A stretch of 64,000 bases of DNA, from the NCBI RefSeq assembly GCF_946463545.1, contig NZ_OX296583.1, positions 744,001 to 808,000 on the forward strand, written 5' to 3'. This DNA comes from Methanothermococcus thermolithotrophicus DSM 2095 (GTDB lineage: Archaea; AGJL01; Methanococci; Methanococcales; Methanococcaceae). The position numbers and the translations under genes are program-made. Shown here piece after piece: positions 1 through 7,606 of the stretch; positions within the stretch are counted from its first letter, which is position 1, and every line of letters begins with the position of its first letter. The notes under the pieces are model-generated. The model was not told where the DNA came from and searched no databases. It saw only the letters and a list, made by a program, of their open reading frames with translations.

Positions 1-1065
1 GCAAATGGAGAATCATGGGATGAAAGGAAAGAAAACGTAAAAGATGCACTGGAAAGTTCAATTCCAGGTGTAATGGTTAACAGAGAAGATATTGAAAGTG
101 TAAGAGAACTAGGAAACATATCGGTAATATCAAATGATTTAGGTGCAGATATTGTTGTAATAAACAAAAACGAAGATTTAGAAATTTTAAAGAATGCATG
201 GGAACTGGGCAAAAAGACTGGAGTCTATGTTCCTATTGAAAGTAAAGAAGATGAAGTATTTGCTTCAGAAGTTAGCAGACTCGAATACGTCAACTACATT
301 ATTTTGGAGGGAAAAGACTGGACAATAATTCCTCTAGAAAACCTCATTGCAGACTTATTTAATGAAGACGTAAAAATAGTTGCAGTAGTTAACAGCGTTG
401 ATGAAGCTGAAACATCCTATGAAATCTTAGAAAAAGGTGTTGATGGAGTCGTATTAATTCCGAAAGACACCAACGAAATCAAAGAGTTCTCAAGATTGAT
501 AGAAAAAATGAATGCAGAAAAAATAGAACTAGATGTTGCCACAATTGTAAATGTTGAACCTGTTGGAAGTGGAGACAGAGTTTGTATAGATACCTGTTCA
601 ATGATGAAAACTGGAGAAGGTATGTTAATAGGTTCTTACTCAAGAGGCATGTTTTTAGTTCATTCTGAAACTGTTGAAAACCCATACGTTTCCACAAGAC
701 CATTTAGAGTAAATGCTGGCCCAGTCCATGCATACATCCTATGCCCAGGAAATAAGACAAAATATTTAAGTGAGTTAAAAGCAGGGGATAGAGTCTTAGT
801 AATTAACAGCGAAGGAATGACAAAAGAAACAGTTATTGGCAGAGTTAAAATAGAAAAAAGACCATTAATGCTTATTGAAGCTGAATACAACGGAGACATA
901 ATAAGAACTGTACTCCAAAACGCTGAAACTATAAGGTTGGTCGGAGAAGATGGGCAACCAATATCTGTGGTAGATTTAAAACCAGGGGATAAAGTTTTAA
1001 TAAAAGCCGATGAAAACGCAAGACATTTTGGAATGGCCATTAAAGAGACTATTATAGAAAAATAG
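1..1065 (+). CDS. aroB': 3-dehydroquinate synthase II (5' end missing)
   Basis: Archaeal-type dehydroquinate synthase of the modified shikimate route: it oxidatively deaminates and cyclises the aminodeoxy-fructose-derived precursor to 3-dehydroquinate for aromatic amino acid synthesis in the cytosol. The frame is open from base 1 and reads into the ATG at 73, which is internal. By comparison with my memory of the M. jannaschii protein (about 361 residues), only about eight N-terminal residues lie outside the window. Conserved stretches seen are SGDRVCIDTCSMM, GSYSRGMFLVHSE, RPFRVNAGPVHAY and the C-terminal RHFGMAIKE. The last eight codons (KETIIEK-stop) recur downstream at 1202-1225 after a hairpin repeat. 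Family assignment is firm. Confidence 0.93.
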   Translation, partial: ANGESWDERKENVKDALESSIPGVMVNREDIESVRELGNISVISNDLGADIVVINKNEDLEILKNAWELGKKTGVYVPIESKEDEVFASEVSRLEYVNYIILEGKDWTIIPLENLIADLFNEDVKIVAVVNSVDEAETSYEILEKGVDGVVLIPKDTNEIKEFSRLIEKMNAEKIELDVATIVNVEPVGSGDRVCIDTCSMMKTGEGMLIGSYSRGMFLVHSETVENPYVSTRPFRVNAGPVHAYILCPGNKTKYLSELKAGDRVLVINSEGMTKETVIGRVKIEKRPLMLIEAEYNGDIIRTVLQNAETIRLVGEDGQPISVVDLKPGDKVLIKADENARHFGMAIKETIIEK

Positions 1066-1079
1066 GCATAATGCCAATT

Positions 1080-1225
1080 GGATCCAACTTTTTTAAAGGA
1101 GTTGGATGGAGATTGGATTACCAGTTCCTTATTAACTACTAAAAGACATTACCAAGTAAAACGGTAGTGCATTCTTTGGATCCAACCTTTTTTAAAGGTT
1201 GGAAGGAAACCATTATAGAAAAATA
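1080..1225. repeat. hairpin repeat plus duplicated gene end after aroB'
   Basis: Two related hairpins with ATCCAAC/GTTGGAT arms lie at about 1081-1107 and 1179-1202, both with A/T-rich loops of the CTTTTTTAAAG type. They are followed at 1202-1225 by a second copy of the last eight codons of aroB' (1042-1065). The two copies encode the same peptide, KETIIEK-stop, but differ at four third or stop-codon bases (AAA/AAG, GAG/GAA, ACT/ACC, TAG/TAA). The second copy is not translated as part of the gene. The layout matches the elements after the methyltransferase and carbonic anhydrase genes. Confidence 0.75.
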
Positions 1226-1274
1226 AACAAAAACTTCACTTCTTATCTTTTTTAAATTTAAAAATTAACATGGG

Positions 1275-2054
1275 ATGAGTATGAGCATAAAAATAGGTAA
1301 AACAGAATCCAAATTGAACAGTATAATTGAAGAAGAAGGAGCTCTCTATTTTGTTTTAATTGACCCTGATGAAAGTAACTATGCAGAAGTTGCAGAAAAA
1401 GTCAAAGATTACGCTGATGCCATAATAATCGGAGGAAGCATCAGCATAACAAACTTAGACGAAATTACAAAAGATATAAAAGAAATTACAAACCTTCCTA
1501 CGATTCTATTCCCTGGAAACGTAGATGGACTAACACCTCATGCCGATGCAGTATTTTACATGTCACTTATGAACTCCAAAAACCCGTACTGGATGATAAA
1601 CGCCCCTACATTAGGTTCAATTACAATTAAAAAGTATGGTCTGGAAACCATACCAATGGCGTATTTAGGTATTGAACCTATCCAAAGAACTGCTGTAGGG
1701 TTCGTTGGAGAAGTTAACGAAATACCTCAGAGAAAACCAGAAATAGCTGGGATGTACTGTTTATCTGCATCATACTTTGGAATGAGATGGGCATACTTGG
1801 AGGCGGGAAGTGGAGCAGAATATCCAGTAAGTAATGAAATAATAGGTATTTCAAAAAAATTAAGTGGCATAAATATTATAGTCGGAGGGGGCATCAGAAA
1901 ACCAGAAATAGCCTATGAAAAGGTTTTAAGTGGTGCTGATGCAGTTGTAACTGGAACGCTGATTGAGAAAAATCCAAATGCAGTTAAAGAAATGAGGGAC
2001 GCCATAAAAAAGGCCGGAAAAGACAAATTGAACAAAAACCGAAGGTTTTTGTAG
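1275..2054 (+). CDS. geranylgeranylglyceryl phosphate synthase
   Basis: Transfers the geranylgeranyl group of GGPP to sn-glycerol-1-phosphate, the first committed step of archaeal ether-lipid synthesis. The TIM-barrel GGGPS/PcrB family is recognised from FVLIDPDES near the N-terminus, IIGGSIS, ILFPGNVDGLTPHADA, YLEAGSGAEYPV (phosphate and G1P site) and IIVGGGIRKPE. About 259 residues is normal for the family. The start is ATG 1275 or ATG 1281; the GGGATGAG just before 1281 favours the latter. The last residues, LNKNRRFL, and the stop are encoded by a palindromic module (2025-2082), so the native C-terminus has probably been replaced or extended. The substrate GGPP is made by idsA at 50592. 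Confidence 0.9.
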   Translation: MSMSIKIGKTESKLNSIIEEEGALYFVLIDPDESNYAEVAEKVKDYADAIIIGGSISITNLDEITKDIKEITNLPTILFPGNVDGLTPHADAVFYMSLMNSKNPYWMINAPTLGSITIKKYGLETIPMAYLGIEPIQRTAVGFVGEVNEIPQRKPEIAGMYCLSASYFGMRWAYLEAGSGAEYPVSNEIIGISKKLSGINIIVGGGIRKPEIAYEKVLSGADAVVTGTLIEKNPNAVKEMRDAIKKAGKDKLNKNRRFL

Positions 2055-2082
2055 CTCTTCGCTCACTTCGTTCGCTCCGATT
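2025..2082 (+). repeat. two-hairpin palindromic module forming the 3' end of a CDS
   Basis: Reads TTGAAC, then the hairpin AAAAACCGAAGGTTTTT, then GTAGCTC, then a TTCGCTCACTTCGTTCGC-type hairpin. The same order (GAAC, hairpin 1, TAGCTC, hairpin 2) recurs on one strand or the other at 5685-5739, 37012-37060, 54184-54246 and, without the GAAC, at 54719-54766. Here the first hairpin is translated as LNKNRRFL and the TAG of the GTAGCTC joint is the stop codon of the GGGP synthase gene. Confidence 0.75.
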
Positions 2083-2113
2083 AAAAAATAAAAAATAAAA
2101 TTATTTATTTTTA

Positions 2114-3922
2114 TCATTGTTTAACTTCCAATTTTCCATTATTCCATTCTAAATAATATCCTCCTGTCCCTATTTTAGACATATCGAGTATTGGAACTAT
2201 ACCTGGAGTAGGGTGGATACCCATTTTTTTCTGGAATGAAGTTTGTTCTTGGAAAGTTCCGCTATTTATCATTGCCACGCCTTTGTATATACCGTATCCG
2301 TTAATATGGATATGGCCGGTATGGAATATATCGGGCTCCCGTTCAATTGCCAGATAGTCTATATGTTCTGGAGCAATTGGGCACCTTCCACCATAGGTCG
2401 GACATAAATGCCTTCTTTTTAAAAGTTCTTTCATTATCGAACTGGGTTCGGTATATTTTGCAGTTGAAATTTGACCTATCACGTCGTCGAAACTTCTACC
2501 ATGATACAGCAATAAATCTAAACCATGAATATTTACCATTCCTGGATTTGCTACAAAGGTAAAGTTATCTCCTTCAAAGAGATTTGTTATTTTATCAGGT
2601 AGTGCAGGCTGTGGTTCAGCAGGTCTTAATGCATCGTGGTTCCCTGGAGAGATTATTACTTGGATATGATCTGGAATCTGTTCTAAATATGTTGCCACTT
2701 CCCTATATTGGGAAATAATATCCACTTCGTATAAATCATACTCCTGACCTGGATATATCCCCACTCCATCAACCAAATCCCCGGCAATTGAAATATACTT
2801 CAACCTACTTACGATTTTTTCCTCTAACCCATTATTCACATCCCCATTTAAAAACTCTATAAACTTCTTAAATGTTTTTTCCATGAATTCATGACTTCCA
2901 ACGTGAATATCTGATAAAAATGCAGTATAAACTTTTTCATCAGTACATTTAGGGCTTCTTGGAGTTACGTCTGGTCTTATGGCCCTATTGGCAAACATTG
3001 CGTCTCCCTTATCGTTAATGGCCCCTTCAAAGCCAATAACTTCATCCAGTAAAATATCGTCAGGGAGCTCACCATTTAAAATCTTGTCCTTCATCATGAG
3101 AACTGTGAAAGAATCTTTTTCGTCCTCTATTATTATCCTTTTATGGCCGTTTTTGGTAGTATTTATTTCGGTGATTATTCCCACAACAAAAACGTTATCC
3201 TCTCGTTTCCTGTTGTAAATTTTACTTAAAGGATAGGCCCTTCTCCCAGATTTAGCCTCTATAATCTTTTTAATTCTGTTGTATCTATCTCTAAAGTATT
3301 TAACAAAGTCTTCAATTGTACCTTCACAGGTAGATTTTCCAGTTACATCTATATCATTGTAAACATGCAGTTTAGTTTCAATATCCTTAGCCAGATAATT
3401 AATTTTTTTATTTATGCTTTCCCTTATGCTCCTTATCTCATTTAACCTATAATTTCTTTCACCATCGCTATCTTTAGTACTATATTTGCACTCGATACTG
3501 TCCTCCTCTTTTACTTCAACTTTCTTATACAACTCTTCAACCTGTACCGGAGCTCTGTTTAAAGGACTATCCAATATGTCTTCAGTTGAATTACTAATAC
3601 CATCTTCCAACTGTCTTCCTACTTCATTTAAATTAGGTTCAATATGTTGAATAGAATTTACGTCTTCTTCTTTAGAAAATCCATCAGAGGTATAGTATGC
3701 CATAAAATCAAAATTTTTATAATTATTCAAAATATTTTCCAAATCATTGTTTAAAAAAATGTTTAAAAAATGAGCATCTAATAGGATCATGCTATCGTTT
3801 GAATTCTTAAATTTTTTAATTTTATTTATTAAGTTTAATCGTCTGTTTTCTTCGAGCTCTTTAATTCTTTTGTAGGCGTGCGGTGAAAGTAGAACCTCAG
3901 CACTTAAAAAGTCCTCAATCAT
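2114..3922 (-). CDS. polB: DNA polymerase D small subunit (DP1, 3'-5' exonuclease)
   Basis: Proofreading subunit of the archaeal replicative polymerase PolD; pairs with DP2 encoded at 17888-21298. The N-terminal about 200 residues are variable and charged. An OB-like domain follows (VFVVGIITEI, about 265-310), then a calcineurin-like Mre11-type phosphoesterase domain with SDIHVGS, GDLVDGVG, SPGNHDALRP and the paired FHTGHIHINGYG, which carry the metal-binding Asp, His and Asn. The 602 residues match the family. The gene ends close to the convergent GGGP synthase gene and starts 7 bp after priL, so the pair is very likely co-transcribed, tying primase to polymerase. Confidence 0.93.
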   Translation of the reverse strand: MIEDFLSAEVLLSPHAYKRIKELEENRRLNLINKIKKFKNSNDSMILLDAHFLNIFLNNDLENILNNYKNFDFMAYYTSDGFSKEEDVNSIQHIEPNLNEVGRQLEDGISNSTEDILDSPLNRAPVQVEELYKKVEVKEEDSIECKYSTKDSDGERNYRLNEIRSIRESINKKINYLAKDIETKLHVYNDIDVTGKSTCEGTIEDFVKYFRDRYNRIKKIIEAKSGRRAYPLSKIYNRKREDNVFVVGIITEINTTKNGHKRIIIEDEKDSFTVLMMKDKILNGELPDDILLDEVIGFEGAINDKGDAMFANRAIRPDVTPRSPKCTDEKVYTAFLSDIHVGSHEFMEKTFKKFIEFLNGDVNNGLEEKIVSRLKYISIAGDLVDGVGIYPGQEYDLYEVDIISQYREVATYLEQIPDHIQVIISPGNHDALRPAEPQPALPDKITNLFEGDNFTFVANPGMVNIHGLDLLLYHGRSFDDVIGQISTAKYTEPSSIMKELLKRRHLCPTYGGRCPIAPEHIDYLAIEREPDIFHTGHIHINGYGIYKGVAMINSGTFQEQTSFQKKMGIHPTPGIVPILDMSKIGTGGYYLEWNNGKLEVKQ

Positions 3923-3929
3923 GTTTCCA

Positions 3930-5039
3930 CTATCCTTTATTTTTATTTTTACTCTGATTCTGGTTTAAATTCCGATTTAAATTCTGGTTTATACTATAAC
4001 AGAGGTAGTCTAACGGATGTATTACATTTCTTCTTTTGCAAATTTCATCAGGTTTGCAGTAATAACTAAGTCCCTTACCCCCATCCTCCTTCCAATTCTT
4101 ACAGTATTCACAGTGAGTTATGTGGTTTGCAACTTTGTAACCTATGTTATTACTTATATAATATTTAGTCTTTTCAACGTCAAAATCACCAACTGATTTA
4201 AAGATAGTTATAATCTCATTTAGAAAATCTTCCACTTCATCCTCTTTTGCAATATCCAGAGCTCCTGTATCGTTTATCTCATTGTTCTCAATAGGTCTTA
4301 AGTTAGGATCAAACTTGGCCACAAACCAATAAACCACAAAACTTCTTCTTGCGTAGTGGGAAGGAGATCCACCACTTAGGATGTCATTTAATATTCCTCT
4401 AATACATGGCGGATGCCACTCCATTGGTATATTTCCCTTGTAGTTTAATGCTTTAATACCTTCAAGACCGTCAAAATCAACCTTATCCTTTAAGTAATCA
4501 TTTATTTTATTGAGAAGACTTTTTACCTCCTCGCTTTCAGGGAGCTCAACTCTCTTAATTTTTTCAACGAGCTCCCTAAGTTTAACCCTTATACACTCCT
4601 TTGCATAGGTTTCCCTGACCTTGCAAATATTAACATATCCATTATCTATATCCATTCTTTCCAAATGGAGATCGTTATTTCGAGATAACGAAGCTATGTT
4701 TATAAATTCCCAGATTGGAATTTTGTTTGGAAGTTTTTCCTCCATTTTTTCCCAGTATTTTTCAGCATATTTCCTAACGTAAATACTGTGGTATCTTGTG
4801 TTTGCCACTAAAGTTAATATTAAATAATCAACCAAATAATTCAAATTTTCAATTTTTTCATCATATAACTTCGCATATGTTGTTAAATCTTTACGGTAAT
4901 CCACATATTGTTCTTTATAACTCTCACTGTTATCATCTACTAAAATATATCTTAATTTTGAAATAACTAGAGAACCATATTTTTTAATTGCCTCTAAAAA
5001 ATCGACATCCCTTACCTTATCAAGCTGTTCCCAGAACAT
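3930..5039 (-). CDS. priL: DNA primase large subunit
   Basis: Large, iron-sulfur subunit of the archaeal primase PriSL, which makes replication primers with the catalytic PriS (not in this window). The C-terminal domain holds the cluster cysteines: HPPCIRG, then HCEYCKNW, then YYCKPDEICKRR. GGSPSHYARRSFV is the typical lid of this domain. I place the start at ATG 5039 because the GTG at 5048 is itself part of a GTGG ribosome-binding site. The last about 15 residues are an Asn/Lys/Gln-rich tail (NQNLNRNLNQ) from a short DNA repeat, probably disordered. It is first in a two-gene operon with polB. Confidence 0.92.
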   Translation of the reverse strand: MFWEQLDKVRDVDFLEAIKKYGSLVISKLRYILVDDNSESYKEQYVDYRKDLTTYAKLYDEKIENLNYLVDYLILTLVANTRYHSIYVRKYAEKYWEKMEEKLPNKIPIWEFINIASLSRNNDLHLERMDIDNGYVNICKVRETYAKECIRVKLRELVEKIKRVELPESEEVKSLLNKINDYLKDKVDFDGLEGIKALNYKGNIPMEWHPPCIRGILNDILSGGSPSHYARRSFVVYWFVAKFDPNLRPIENNEINDTGALDIAKEDEVEDFLNEIITIFKSVGDFDVEKTKYYISNNIGYKVANHITHCEYCKNWKEDGGKGLSYYCKPDEICKRRNVIHPLDYLCYSINQNLNRNLNQNQSKNKNKG

Positions 5040-5096
5040 AAAAACCACAGTTGAGTAAAAATTAAGAGTTAAAATATATATTAACTATATGTTGCA

Positions 5097-5525
5097 TTAA
5101 TGCTGTTGCATCATGTAGAGGAATATGGCAACTTCCCCTATGGCTGCAATGTCATTTTCAACTACGTACCTTCCAGACCATTTTTCGAGCTCCTTCTTTG
5201 TAAACCCTGAGGAAGAACCACAAAATACAACTAAATCCCTATCTCCGATACTGCTAAAATCAATTTTTTCATTGCATATTTCCTTATTTCCTATCAATAT
5301 TACGTTTTCAGGTTTTAAAATTTCAACTGCATCGTCAATATCTTCAAAGAACATTAAATTTTTATTTAACTTTAAGGCTATTTTTTGAGCTATAGGTACC
5401 CCATTCTGTGCAGCTGAACCTATTGCCTTTGTAATTATTAATGTATCCATTCCCATGCCAAAGATTGTCTTGGCAAATTCTTCCACCTGTTTTGAACTGT
5501 GTGCATTGTGTAATACTACAAACAT
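5097..5525 (-). CDS. SPOUT-like RNA methyltransferase family protein (tentative)
   Basis: A 142-residue alpha/beta protein beginning MFVVLHNAH. The start at 5525 is chosen because GAGGTGG precedes it; the longer open frame to 5579 has no such site. Sequence features are a glycine-rich MGMDTLIITKAIGSAAQNGVP near residues 25-47 and LVVFCGSSSGFTKKEL near 105. The size and pattern resemble small archaeal proteins annotated as SpoU/SPOUT-family (COG4080-type), but I see no decisive catalytic motif and the assignment is weak. It lies just upstream of the priL-polB pair, on the same strand. Confidence 0.5.
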   Translation of the reverse strand: MFVVLHNAHSSKQVEEFAKTIFGMGMDTLIITKAIGSAAQNGVPIAQKIALKLNKNLMFFEDIDDAVEILKPENVILIGNKEICNEKIDFSSIGDRDLVVFCGSSSGFTKKELEKWSGRYVVENDIAAIGEVAIFLYMMQQH

Positions 5526-5601
5526 GAAACCACCTCTAATTGAATTGATTATTTCCAACCCCTTTATAAATCGAAGCAAATTTCAAAGTGATTTGTCTCA
5601 G

Positions 5602-5767
5602 TTTATAAAAGGCTTGGTTTTATAAGATCCTCCAACTTACATATACCTACTCAACTTCGTTGAGTAGGTATCCTATTTTGGAATCATCGAGCGAAGCGAG
5701 ATGAGCTACAAAAATCACTTCGTGATTTTTGTTCAATCCAAGCCTTTTTATAAAAGGCTTGGTTTTA
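5602..5767. repeat. palindromic element flanked by 21-bp direct repeats of a gene end
   Basis: Positions 5602-5622 and 5747-5767 are an identical 21-bp repeat; the right copy is the last seven codons or so (minus strand) of the methyltransferase gene, including its stop. Between them lie a TACCTACTCAA...TTGAGTAGGTA hairpin (about 5644-5669), the GAGCGAAGCGAGATGAGCTA hairpin, the AAAAATCACTTCGTGATTTTT hairpin, and AATCCAAGCC, which pairs with the adjacent gene end. The CTCAACTTCGTTGAG core also occurs at about 55060-55085 and 61768-61792. Confidence 0.8.
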
Positions 5768-6824
5768 AAGCTTTGGCTATGACTCTTGAAAGAGTAGGGG
5801 GAACACTTTCTCCAACTTGGTTATACTGTGACTCCCTACCACCTACAAATATATGATAGTCAGGATATCCCATTAATCTAGCTTGTTCTCTAACAGTCAA
5901 CAGCCTATCCTCATACGGATGTATAAACCTTCTTTTTCCCATCACAGTTTCAGAGATTCTATGAGGGTGTAACTTAATATAGTTGTCCAGGACACCACAG
6001 GGGCTTTTAAATTTAACCAGTCCTGAGCCATATCTAAGTTTATGAAGCCTTTTTAAAAACCTATTTGACAGGGGAGCTCCTTCATGATTTAATATATTTT
6101 TACCGATTTCCAAATCTTCAATTACCTCAATAACATATACTCTTTTTTCTGCTTTTTTTGGTTTTATTTGAACATTTGAAACAAAAACCCTTTTTCTCTC
6201 GGAAGGATTTCCATAATCTTCAGCCCATAGGGTATTGAAGTATATATCATCATACCCTACTCTCTTAAATTCTTTTTCTATACTTTCCTTTATCTCATAA
6301 CTTAGAATCCCGGGAACATTCTCCATAACAAAAACTTTTGGCTGTAAATCTCCAACTATTCTAATGTACTCGAGAACCAGCCTTCCCATCTCATTTTTAT
6401 AAAGCCTATCGATTGGATTTTTTTCTCGTTTTGGATTTGCTCCAGTGTAGGCTTCACAGGGAGGTCCTCCAATAACTAAATCAACTTCTTCGGTATCATG
6501 AACTTCTTTAATTTTTCTAAGAATGTTTAAAGAGTGAATGTTTCTTATATCATCATTTATCACTACAGGGTTCAATCTATCGTATTTGTTCAGTTTTTTA
6601 AACTCTACGATGTCTTCAGATGTTAGAAAGTCTTCCAGTTTAAAATACATGTCCTTTTGAACTAAGTTGTTATATCTCTTTTCATAGAGGACTCCGTTAT
6701 AATTTAAAGCATAAGAATTTGCGGCATTTTCATCTATCTCAATTGAAAGTAAGGGAACAAATCCTTCTTCTACAAATCCACGAGAAAATCCGCCACAGCC
6801 ACAAAATAAATCTATAAATTTCAT
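5748..6824 (-). CDS. DNA (cytosine-5-)methyltransferase, orphan
   Basis: Transfers methyl groups from S-adenosylmethionine to C5 of cytosine in DNA. Motif I is FCGCGGFS (residues 7-14). Motif IV is GGPPCE with catalytic Cys123; the usual Gln after the Cys is Glu here. Motif VI is ENVPG (168-172), followed by ERKRVF (VIII) and, near the C-terminus, QVGESVPP (motif X, normally QxGNSVPP). At 358 residues it has a compact target-recognition region. No restriction endonuclease gene is adjacent, so it is either an orphan or a remnant of a restriction system. Palindromic repeats flank it on both sides (5602-5767, 6899-6975), which fits a mobile or recently exchanged segment. Confidence 0.9.
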   Translation of the reverse strand: MKFIDLFCGCGGFSRGFVEEGFVPLLSIEIDENAANSYALNYNGVLYEKRYNNLVQKDMYFKLEDFLTSEDIVEFKKLNKYDRLNPVVINDDIRNIHSLNILRKIKEVHDTEEVDLVIGGPPCEAYTGANPKREKNPIDRLYKNEMGRLVLEYIRIVGDLQPKVFVMENVPGILSYEIKESIEKEFKRVGYDDIYFNTLWAEDYGNPSERKRVFVSNVQIKPKKAEKRVYVIEVIEDLEIGKNILNHEGAPLSNRFLKRLHKLRYGSGLVKFKSPCGVLDNYIKLHPHRISETVMGKRRFIHPYEDRLLTVREQARLMGYPDYHIFVGGRESQYNQVGESVPPTLSRVIAKALKPSLL

Positions 6825-6847
6825 ACTACCACACTGATTCCTTATAG

Positions 6848-6980
6848 CCGTTCTACGAGGATATTCAACAGGCCCTAATTTAAATTAAAGTTGTTGAGTG
6901 TTTTTTCGGAGCTCCGAAACCTTTCAGGTTTTTGTTCACCGAGCTCACGAAGTGAAGTGAGCCATAAACTGTAGAACGAC
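6848..6980. repeat. palindromic repeats upstream of methyltransferase gene
   Basis: Contains CGGAGCTCCG (6907-6916 region), the hairpin AAACCTTTCAGGTTT, and CTCACGAAGTGAAGTGAG. Short inverted arms GCCGTTCTAC (about 6848) and GTAGAACGAC (about 6970) bracket the block. It belongs to the same mosaic hairpin family as 36841-37110 and 54691-55123. It lies between the divergent methyltransferase and CoA-binding genes, so their promoters must lie inside or beside it. Confidence 0.6.
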
Positions 6981-7049
6981 CATGAAAATAGAGAGACGTA
7001 ACTATTCATATATCATAATCCCTATATAAAATTAAGGCTAGGTGGAAAA

Positions 7050-7478
7050 ATGGTAGTTGAATATATGTTAAAGGACGATGAAATAAAAAGAATACTACAG
7101 GAGAGCAGGACTGTGGTGGTTGTGGGCATTTCTCCAAACCCTGAAAAACCCAGTTATTTTGTTTCAGAAAGTGTTAAAAAATGCGGATTTAAGATTTATT
7201 TTGTAAATCCAAAGTATTCTGGACAGGAAATATTGGGAGAAAAAGTTTACCCCGCTATAAAGGATATACCAGATGAAATCGATATAGTTGTCGTATTTAG
7301 AAAACCTTCGGAAGTTCCACATATTGCTGAAGAAGCGAAGGAAAAAGGATTTAAAACTTTCTGGTTACAGCCCGGGACGGAAAATAAAGAAGTTGTAGAA
7401 CAATTACTAAAAGAAGGTTACAAAGTAGTGGTTGGAAGATGTATTAGAGTAGAATGTCGAAAAATTTATAATGGCTAA
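7050..7478 (+). CDS. CoA-binding domain protein (YccU/CoA_binding_2)
   Basis: Small Rossmann-fold protein of the CoA_binding_2 family (142 residues, full length). Visible hallmarks are VVVVGISPNPEKPSYFV near the N-terminus, YFVNPKYSGQEILGEKVYPAIKDIPDEIDIVVVF in the middle, and FWLQPGTENKE. The family resembles the CoA-binding domain of succinyl-CoA synthetase; its physiological role is not settled. GGTGG lies just before the chosen ATG. Single gene between a divergent methyltransferase and argH. Confidence 0.85.
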   Translation: MVVEYMLKDDEIKRILQESRTVVVVGISPNPEKPSYFVSESVKKCGFKIYFVNPKYSGQEILGEKVYPAIKDIPDEIDIVVVFRKPSEVPHIAEEAKEKGFKTFWLQPGTENKEVVEQLLKEGYKVVVGRCIRVECRKIYNG

Positions 7479-7606
7479 TTCTACGAATCATATAATTCAA
7501 TGCATACTAACAAATCCAATTTTTAATTGTTAATATATTATTATTGCAGAATGGTCATAGCTACGACCAATAATATTCTAATTAAATACAATATCTAGGT
7601 GATACA
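7479..7606. promoter_or_regulatory. argH upstream region
   Basis: TTGTTAATATATTATTATT (about 7532-7550) is TATA-like; GGTCATAGCTACGACC (about 7551-7566) is a short inverted repeat between it and the AGGTGATACA ribosome-binding site of argH. Confidence 0.35.

Noticed and set aside
3930-3990. Mosaic palindromic repeat at the priL 3' end
   Set aside because: The repeats here are direct (GATTCTGGTTT-like) and encode an Asn-rich tail; they do not form the family hairpins.
5748-6824. Restriction-modification system
   Set aside because: No endonuclease-like gene lies on either side; the neighbours are repeats, a CoA-binding gene and a SPOUT-like gene.
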